From: Haloferula sp. BvORR071 | Lineage (GTDB): Bacteria; Verrucomicrobiota; Verrucomicrobiia; Verrucomicrobiales; Akkermansiaceae | DNA: 64,000 bases | Assembly (NCBI RefSeq): GCF_000739615.1 | Contig: NZ_BATP01000007.1 | Location: 248,001-312,000, forward strand | Direction of reading: 5' to 3' | Shown: positions 59,696-64,000 of the stretch, one piece after another | Layout: each line of letters starts with the position of its first letter | How positions within the stretch are numbered: position 1 is the stretch's first letter | Translations under genes and position numbers: made by a program | Notes under the pieces: generated by a model | Database searches by the model: none | Told to the model about the DNA's origin: nothing | What the model saw: the letters and a program-made list of their open reading frames with translations, nothing else

Positions 59696-60838
59696 TTAAG
59701 ACGGAGAAATATCGAATAAGAGCTCGAAGCGAGCGCCGCCATCTTTCTGGCTGCGTGCTGCGATCTTGCCTCCATGCATGTCCATGATGCGTCGACAGAA
59801 CGCGAGGCCGAGGCCGCTACCCGGCGTACTGCCGACATTGCCCCCGCGCACCCCGGACTGGAAGATCTGATCGACATCCGCTTCAGCGATACCACGGCCA
59901 TTGTCGGTGACCTGCACCCCGACCCGGCCGTCCTGCTGATCCCCTGTGACAGAAATCAACGGTGCCTCCCCGTTGCGATACTTGATCGAGTTCTCGAAGA
60001 GGTTGATGAAGAGCTGCACCAGCATGGTGTGGTTGCCGCTCACTGCTGGCAGCGCGGGCACTCCCGTGACCTCGATGCGCGCCTGGGTCTGGCTGATCAG
60101 CGGCGCGAGGTGGAGTCGGGCAGCCTCAATCACGCCACCCAGATCAGTCCGCGCGAGTTCCCCGGGGTCCACCCGCACCATGGAGTCGGCGTGGAGTTCG
60201 CGGATCAGCGCTTCCATCTGCCGCAGTGAGTGCGTCGCCAGTTCCAAGCGCACGAGGACATCTTCCGGCTTTCCGGAGCTTGTGGCCTCGCGGGCCATCT
60301 CGGTGAGCATGAGCGCATTGTTGAGCGGGTTCCGCAGGTCATGGGTTACCAAACCGGTGAATGCGGCCAGATCGCGGTTGCTGCGGGCCAGTGCATCCTC
60401 CGCTTGGCGGGTCGCCGTATGCTGGCGCTGCAGCAGGTCATGGGCTCGATGCAGGCCGGGTAGCTCGAGCGCCTTCGGAGCGATCCGGAACAAGGCCACC
60501 ACTGTGGCCCAAGACACGAGCGCCGTGATCACCTTCATGAGTGCCGAGAATCGGTAAACCGGCGAATAGAAGATCACCGCATCCGTTAGATGCGTGGCAC
60601 CACAACTAAAGATAAATGCAGAAAACAACCAGAACAACTTCGGGAACACCAGCTCTGATCGCTTCAGCCACCAGTAGGTCGCCAAGGCCAGCGGGATCAT
60701 CGAATAGGCGGCGGCGATGGCGATATCCGACACGATATGAAACCAGCCGTGCAGCGGGCTCCAGCGCCCGCAATTCCAACGTGCCGGGAAGTCCGAAGTA
60801 TCGAAGAGATCGGACAGGGAGGCGAGGAAGAGGCTCAT
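59696..60838 (-). CDS. Histidine kinase with ethylene-receptor-like membrane domain
   Basis: 380 residues from the ATG at 60838 (MSLFLASLSDLFDTSDFPAR). Three membrane helices follow: SDIAIAAAYSMIPLALATYW (D38, Y45), FSAFIFSCGATHLTDAVIFY (C79, H83) and LMKVITALVSWATVVALFRI. The D, Y, C and H positions and the CGATHL motif match the copper- and ethylene-binding domain of plant ETR1 and the cyanobacterial receptor. A coiled coil leads to HisKA (THDLRNPLNNALML, His166) and HATPase (LFINLFENSIKYRNG, VTDNGRGIAEADVD, GSGLGLAFCRRIMD). No receiver domain; the cognate regulator is unknown. Inner membrane. Sensing of ethylene or another small ligand via Cu(I) is inference from motif conservation. Confidence 0.9.
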   Translation of the reverse strand: MSLFLASLSDLFDTSDFPARWNCGRWSPLHGWFHIVSDIAIAAAYSMIPLALATYWWLKRSELVFPKLFWLFSAFIFSCGATHLTDAVIFYSPVYRFSALMKVITALVSWATVVALFRIAPKALELPGLHRAHDLLQRQHTATRQAEDALARSNRDLAAFTGLVTHDLRNPLNNALMLTEMAREATSSGKPEDVLVRLELATHSLRQMEALIRELHADSMVRVDPGELARTDLGGVIEAARLHLAPLISQTQARIEVTGVPALPAVSGNHTMLVQLFINLFENSIKYRNGEAPLISVTGDQQDGRVGVQVTDNGRGIAEADVDQIFQSGVRGGNVGSTPGSGLGLAFCRRIMDMHGGKIAARSQKDGGARFELLFDISPS

Positions 60839-61022
60839 GGCGCATGTCTTATCAAGCTTCCTCGCCGGAACAAGACGAAGCCGTGACGCCTGATAATTTT
60901 CAGCTTTCCGCTCCACGCTCTGGCTCCCCCATCCCCGGCCCCAATCCAACTCCCCACCCGACGTGAAGATAGCTTATAGATACCGTAACTTTATCAAAAT
61001 CAACGCTAGCACCACTCGAAAT

Positions 61023-61544
61023 TCAGTGGATTCCCAGGGTCCTCACCGCCAGAAAGCCCACAAGGTGGACCCCGAAGATCAGAAGGGCTCCGAGAAGGGT
61101 TCCACGAATCCGGGCCCGCGTGAGGGCCGCCGGATAGGCCCGGGCCTGGAGGCAGATCGACGAAAGGCTGAGAAGAAGGATCCCCGCATAGATCGCCGGA
61201 AAGACGAAGGGCCCGCAATCGACCACCAGCTTGCCATAGATTTCGCCCGCCAAGACCCCGCAGAGAATCGCAAGCCCGGCGGTCATGCTGACTTCGGGCA
61301 GATAGACACGCCCCAGATCCTTCAGCGATCTAACGGTCCAAGGATCCCGCTCGGAGCGCACCTTGCTCGCATCGAAGGGCACCAGCGTGGGGAGAGCACG
61401 GGCGCGACGGGTCTGGTAGGAGCGCGGTGGCGGAATCCGATCATCCCGGCGTCGCCGGCTCGGCACCGCCGCCACAGGCTGTTGCGGGGGTAGCGGACTC
61501 GACGACGGGGACGAACTGGCGGGTAGGGAAGGAAGAGTAGGCAT
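61023..61544 (-). CDS. Membrane protein with three C-terminal helices
   Basis: 173 residues. The N-terminal 80 residues are Pro/Ser/Arg-rich and probably disordered (SSSPSSSPLPPQQPVAAVPS, RRRRDDRIPPPR). Three hydrophobic segments follow: VSMTAGLAILCGVLAGEIYG, FVFPAIYAGILLLSLSSICL and IRGTLLGALLIFGVHLVGFL. No family recognised. It stands between the sensor kinase and the Bat operon. Confidence 0.65.
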   Translation of the reverse strand: MPTLPSLPASSSPSSSPLPPQQPVAAVPSRRRRDDRIPPPRSYQTRRARALPTLVPFDASKVRSERDPWTVRSLKDLGRVYLPEVSMTAGLAILCGVLAGEIYGKLVVDCGPFVFPAIYAGILLLSLSSICLQARAYPAALTRARIRGTLLGALLIFGVHLVGFLAVRTLGIH

Positions 61545-61698
61545 GGCAATGACGGAGGAGCGTCAACCGCCCGTCCGGCATTCCCCGTGCCAAGCCACTT
61601 TATGGTCCAAAGTCGTTAAGGATGTGGTGAAGCTTCAAAATGCGCAGCGCGCAATTTTTTCCACACCCTGCAAATGATGCAGTGTTAGAACGGGCAGC

Positions 61699-62718
61699 CT
61701 ACTTCCTAACAGGCACTACCGATGGAGGATTCAAGGGCGCGAGATGACGCGGGCGAAGGCGCGCGAGGAAACGGACCAGTGCATCCCTGAAGCGATAAGC
61801 GAGCAACGCAAGAAGCACGGCGCCACCGAGAATTCCGATCGTGAGCATGCCATAAGCTCGCCACCCGCGGTGCAGTTTAGCCGTCCATGGCACCGGTGGC
61901 TCGGGCGGCATCGGGACATCGAACACCCTCGCCTCGAAGTCCTTGTGCTTCATTTCCTTTGCAGCCGGATCCCACCAATGGACCGTGAAGGGAGGAATCA
62001 CGAAGTGCCCGCCGGTCTTACAGACGTAGGTGACCTTGTCCACGCGCTTGCCTTGGAGTTCGCCACGCTCGCTGCGGTCGTCGACCAAAGGATCTGCCGG
62101 GTAGATGCCGAGTCCCGGGATGCTGCCAGCCACGAAGGGCGGAAAAGCCATGCCGGGGATATCGGAGGCAGACCAAGAGATCGTGCGCACAAAAGCGTCG
62201 CCGGTCTTCGCCTTACTACCGGGAACCGGCTGCCAGGTCTCAATGACATCGAGGTCATCGGAACTCACCAGCGCCTGCCCGGCCTCCGCTCCGGGTGGCA
62301 GCACGGCCTTGAAGCTCACCTCCTGGGTCTTCACCGTTTGCGGGATCGAGTCGTGGTCAAGAGGCTGCCGCTTGAAGTTGATACGGACCTCGCTGGAGGG
62401 AATCACGATGGTTCCCGGCCGCTGCGCGAAAACCATCAGCTCATGGCGCTGGACGGTGTAGGCGGCGTCTCCAATCGTTTCGGTCGAGACCACGGGAGAT
62501 CCCACGGGAGGGAATATCAAAACCCCGGGGACCTTCGGCAGGTCGAATGCCGCCGCACCATCGAAGTAGCCAGGGGCCAGAAGCTCTACAATCAGGGTGC
62601 TCTTCTGACCGACCCAGATGTCCCCGGATTCCTTCAGCCTCGTCCGCGCCAGGGCATCCTGACCGTGGGCAAGCTGACAAAAGGCCATGAGAACGGCCAG
62701 CCATCCAACAAGCTTCAC
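61699..62718 (-). CDS. BatD-like membrane protein
   Basis: 339 residues using a GTG start at 62718, which overlaps the upstream stop by 4 bp and has a perfect AAGGAGGT 5 nt upstream (62724-62731); this decides the start. A signal peptide (VKLVGWLAVLMAFCQLAHGQ) precedes beta-sandwich domains (IWVGQKSTLIVELLAPGYFD, VPGVLIFPPVGSP, HELMVFAQRPGTIVIPSSEV, WSASDIPGMAFPPFVAGSIP, VYVCKTGGHFVIPPFTVHWW-type strand). A C-terminal membrane helix (YGMLTIGILGGAVLLALLAY) and a basic tail follow. Matches the BatD 'oxygen tolerance' architecture, but shorter. Last gene of the Bat operon here. Confidence 0.8.
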   Translation of the reverse strand: MKLVGWLAVLMAFCQLAHGQDALARTRLKESGDIWVGQKSTLIVELLAPGYFDGAAAFDLPKVPGVLIFPPVGSPVVSTETIGDAAYTVQRHELMVFAQRPGTIVIPSSEVRINFKRQPLDHDSIPQTVKTQEVSFKAVLPPGAEAGQALVSSDDLDVIETWQPVPGSKAKTGDAFVRTISWSASDIPGMAFPPFVAGSIPGLGIYPADPLVDDRSERGELQGKRVDKVTYVCKTGGHFVIPPFTVHWWDPAAKEMKHKDFEARVFDVPMPPEPPVPWTAKLHRGWRAYGMLTIGILGGAVLLALLAYRFRDALVRFLARLRPRHLAPLNPPSVVPVRK

Positions 62719-63344
62719 GGCTGACCTCCTTTCGCAGCCTGCCATGCAAACTTCGCTTTCAGGAAGTCGGCCGGAGTCGTCTTGACCCGCCTTAGCCAGG
62801 TGGCCTGCAAGCTTGCATCATCGGCTGGTCCCTGGATCGGCGGCTTCTCCTTGCCGGGGTCACCCTTGCCCTTTTGGTCGAAGACGATCTCGTCCGGCTT
62901 GTAGGCCTCCGCGGACTCCTGCTCGCGTTCCTTGTCGGAAACGCCCATGCGATCGCGGCGCGTGATGGCAAGCTGCTTGTTGTCCAAGGCCTCCTGCCAA
63001 CCGGGACGGAAGCCAAGCGCTTTGTCGTAGCCGGCAATAGCAGCATCATAGGCCCCATGCATGAGCCAAGAATTGGCCGCGTTGTAGGCCCCCGTTGCGC
63101 CAGGGACCCGGCCGAAGGTCTTGGCCGCAGCTTCAAACTGGCTGTCGCGATATTGGGCGATACCGATGCGCCACGGGTCGGCGTAGGTCTTGGCGGCATC
63201 CGCATAGCGCTTCTTGCGGAGCAGGGCATCACCACGCTGGTCGGGCGTGCTCCAGAAGTCGGGATCGCGGAGCGAGCCGGCTAACAGAAGCACCGCGAGA
63301 AGCACCCCAAATGCGAGCCAAGGATTGATTCGTTTCAGGTTCAT
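62715..63344 (-). CDS. BatC-like TPR membrane protein
   Basis: 209 residues. An N-terminal helix (WLAFGVLLAVLLLAGSL) anchors it; TPR-like repeats follow (RGDALLRKKRYADAAKTYAD, AAKTFGRVPGATGAYNAANS, DAAIAGYDKALGFRPGWQEA). The rest is charged and may be disordered, ending PADFLKAKFAWQAAKGGQP, a pattern seen at the end of Bat TPR proteins. The start overlaps the upstream VWA gene stop by 4 bp, and its own stop overlaps the BatD start. Confidence 0.8.
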   Translation of the reverse strand: MNLKRINPWLAFGVLLAVLLLAGSLRDPDFWSTPDQRGDALLRKKRYADAAKTYADPWRIGIAQYRDSQFEAAAKTFGRVPGATGAYNAANSWLMHGAYDAAIAGYDKALGFRPGWQEALDNKQLAITRRDRMGVSDKEREQESAEAYKPDEIVFDQKGKGDPGKEKPPIQGPADDASLQATWLRRVKTTPADFLKAKFAWQAAKGGQP

Positions 63345-64000
63345 GCCTTTGCGGCGGTTGGAGCCATCCAGCCCTTGCGGAAGAACGGCAGCATCAACAA
63401 GGCAAGCACAGGTGTGAGCCAGTAGCCATTGTCTTGCCAGCGATCCCCTTCCGCGGCTGACACGGGGGTGGCGAATTTCGCAGCGCGCTCGAGAGCCGAG
63501 ATATCGGAATCATCGGGTGTCAGGCGGATCACATCGGCACCCGCCAGGTCCGCAGATTTTGTTAGAGAAGCCAACTCCGGTGAATCCGGCAAAGGCGCAA
63601 GGAGCTTCACCGGCGTTCCGGCTGACTTCCGCCACTGCGACAAGGCTGCATGCTGCTCCGGTGCAATGCCATCGCTGATCCACAGGATCGAGCCTCCACC
63701 CGCATCCTTGAGCGAGCGGTCGGCGAGTTTCAGCGCTTCCGCCGCGGCATCGCCCTCGGAGGGCATGATCTTCGGGTCGAGCGAGGCCGCAAAGCTATCG
63801 ATGATCCCGGCATCGCTGGTCGCGGGCATCACGACATGAGCGCTGCCAGCATAGGCGATAAGTGCCGCCTTGGACGCTCCACGCCGCGCAAGCAGGTCAT
63901 GGACCTTCTGCACTGAACGCGTGAGCCGATCCGGCGCGATGTCCTCAGTCTTCATTGAGGGTGAAATTTTCATCACCACCGCGAGCGCCGCCACATCATC
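63341..64000 (-). CDS. BatB-like VWA-domain membrane protein (5' end outside window)
   Basis: 220 C-terminal residues are visible and the frame continues past the right edge. The VWA core reads VVMKISPSMKTEDIAPDRL, LARRGASKAALIAYAGSAHV, SEGDAAAEALKLADRSLKDA, SILWISDGIAPE. The MIDAS motif normally DxSxS reads K-I-S-P-S, so the metal-binding Asp is replaced by Lys. A C-terminal helix (YWLTPVLALLMLPFFRKGWM) is typical of BatA/BatB. Bat operons with MoxR ATPases are linked to envelope protein complexes and stress; no MoxR is in the window. Confidence 0.85.
   Translation of the reverse strand, partial: DDVAALAVVMKISPSMKTEDIAPDRLTRSVQKVHDLLARRGASKAALIAYAGSAHVVMPATSDAGIIDSFAASLDPKIMPSEGDAAAEALKLADRSLKDAGGGSILWISDGIAPEQHAALSQWRKSAGTPVKLLAPLPDSPELASLTKSADLAGADVIRLTPDDSDISALERAAKFATPVSAAEGDRWQDNGYWLTPVLALLMLPFFRKGWMAPTAAKA

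Overview
The window is GC-rich and its gene content points to a member of the Verrucomicrobiota, probably in or near the Luteolibacter/Haloferula group. The evidence is a planctomycete/verrucomicrobial pair of DUF1592-type cytochrome-like protein and Tat-exported DUF1552 protein, a PEP-CTERM protein, many exported proteins of unknown function, a K+-independent membrane pyrophosphatase, and few strong Shine-Dalgarno sites. This placement is an inference from gene families; there is no rRNA in the window.

Layout. 1-3.1 kb: 3' part of a GH2 beta-galactosidase followed by galactokinase (lactose/galactose use). 3.1-8 kb: NPCBM-like secreted protein, then a tight DUF1592 / small membrane protein / DUF1552 operon. 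8-11.3 kb: an intergenic palindromic repeat, a large beta-helix surface protein, and an in-frame 3' remnant of a second DUF1552 gene. 11.4-24.8 kb: scattered single genes (flavin-dependent halogenase, esterase, YtxH-like and DUF2383 envelope proteins, amidohydrolase, NADAR protein, isochorismatase-like hydrolase, haloperoxidase-like hydrolase). Two genes here are interrupted by frameshifts (GNAT acetyltransferase, ABM-domain membrane protein). 24.8-30.3 kb: alpha-glucan metabolism (GH31, glycogen-synthase-like glycosyltransferase, GH57). 30.3-46.9 kb: PEP-CTERM protein, two large paralogous TPR proteins, a PBP1A-like protein with a degenerate transpeptidase site, MidA-like and second methyltransferases, UvrC, a lipoprotein and an ExbB/ExbD pair. 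Two copies of a palindromic interspersed repeat flank the uvrC-exbBD block. 47-54 kb: membrane pyrophosphatase, the two bacterial halves of a Tm-1-type protein, small envelope proteins and tRNA-Leu(UAG).

54-60.9 kb is the most unusual block. A kaiC-kaiB-kaiB-hybrid histidine kinase operon (a clock-like KaiBC module without KaiA) has a good sigma70-type promoter. It is followed by a DUF2383 gene and a second histidine kinase whose membrane domain carries the copper-ligand pattern of plant ethylene receptors. 61-64 kb: a membrane protein and the end of a Bat (BatB/C/D-like) operon running off the right edge.

My best candidates for something little described are the KaiBC-kinase module next to the ethylene-receptor-like kinase, the PBP1A with an apparently inactivated transpeptidase, and the duplicated TPR proteins around an ExbBD motor pair. 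All functional statements come from reading motifs by eye; no database search was run.
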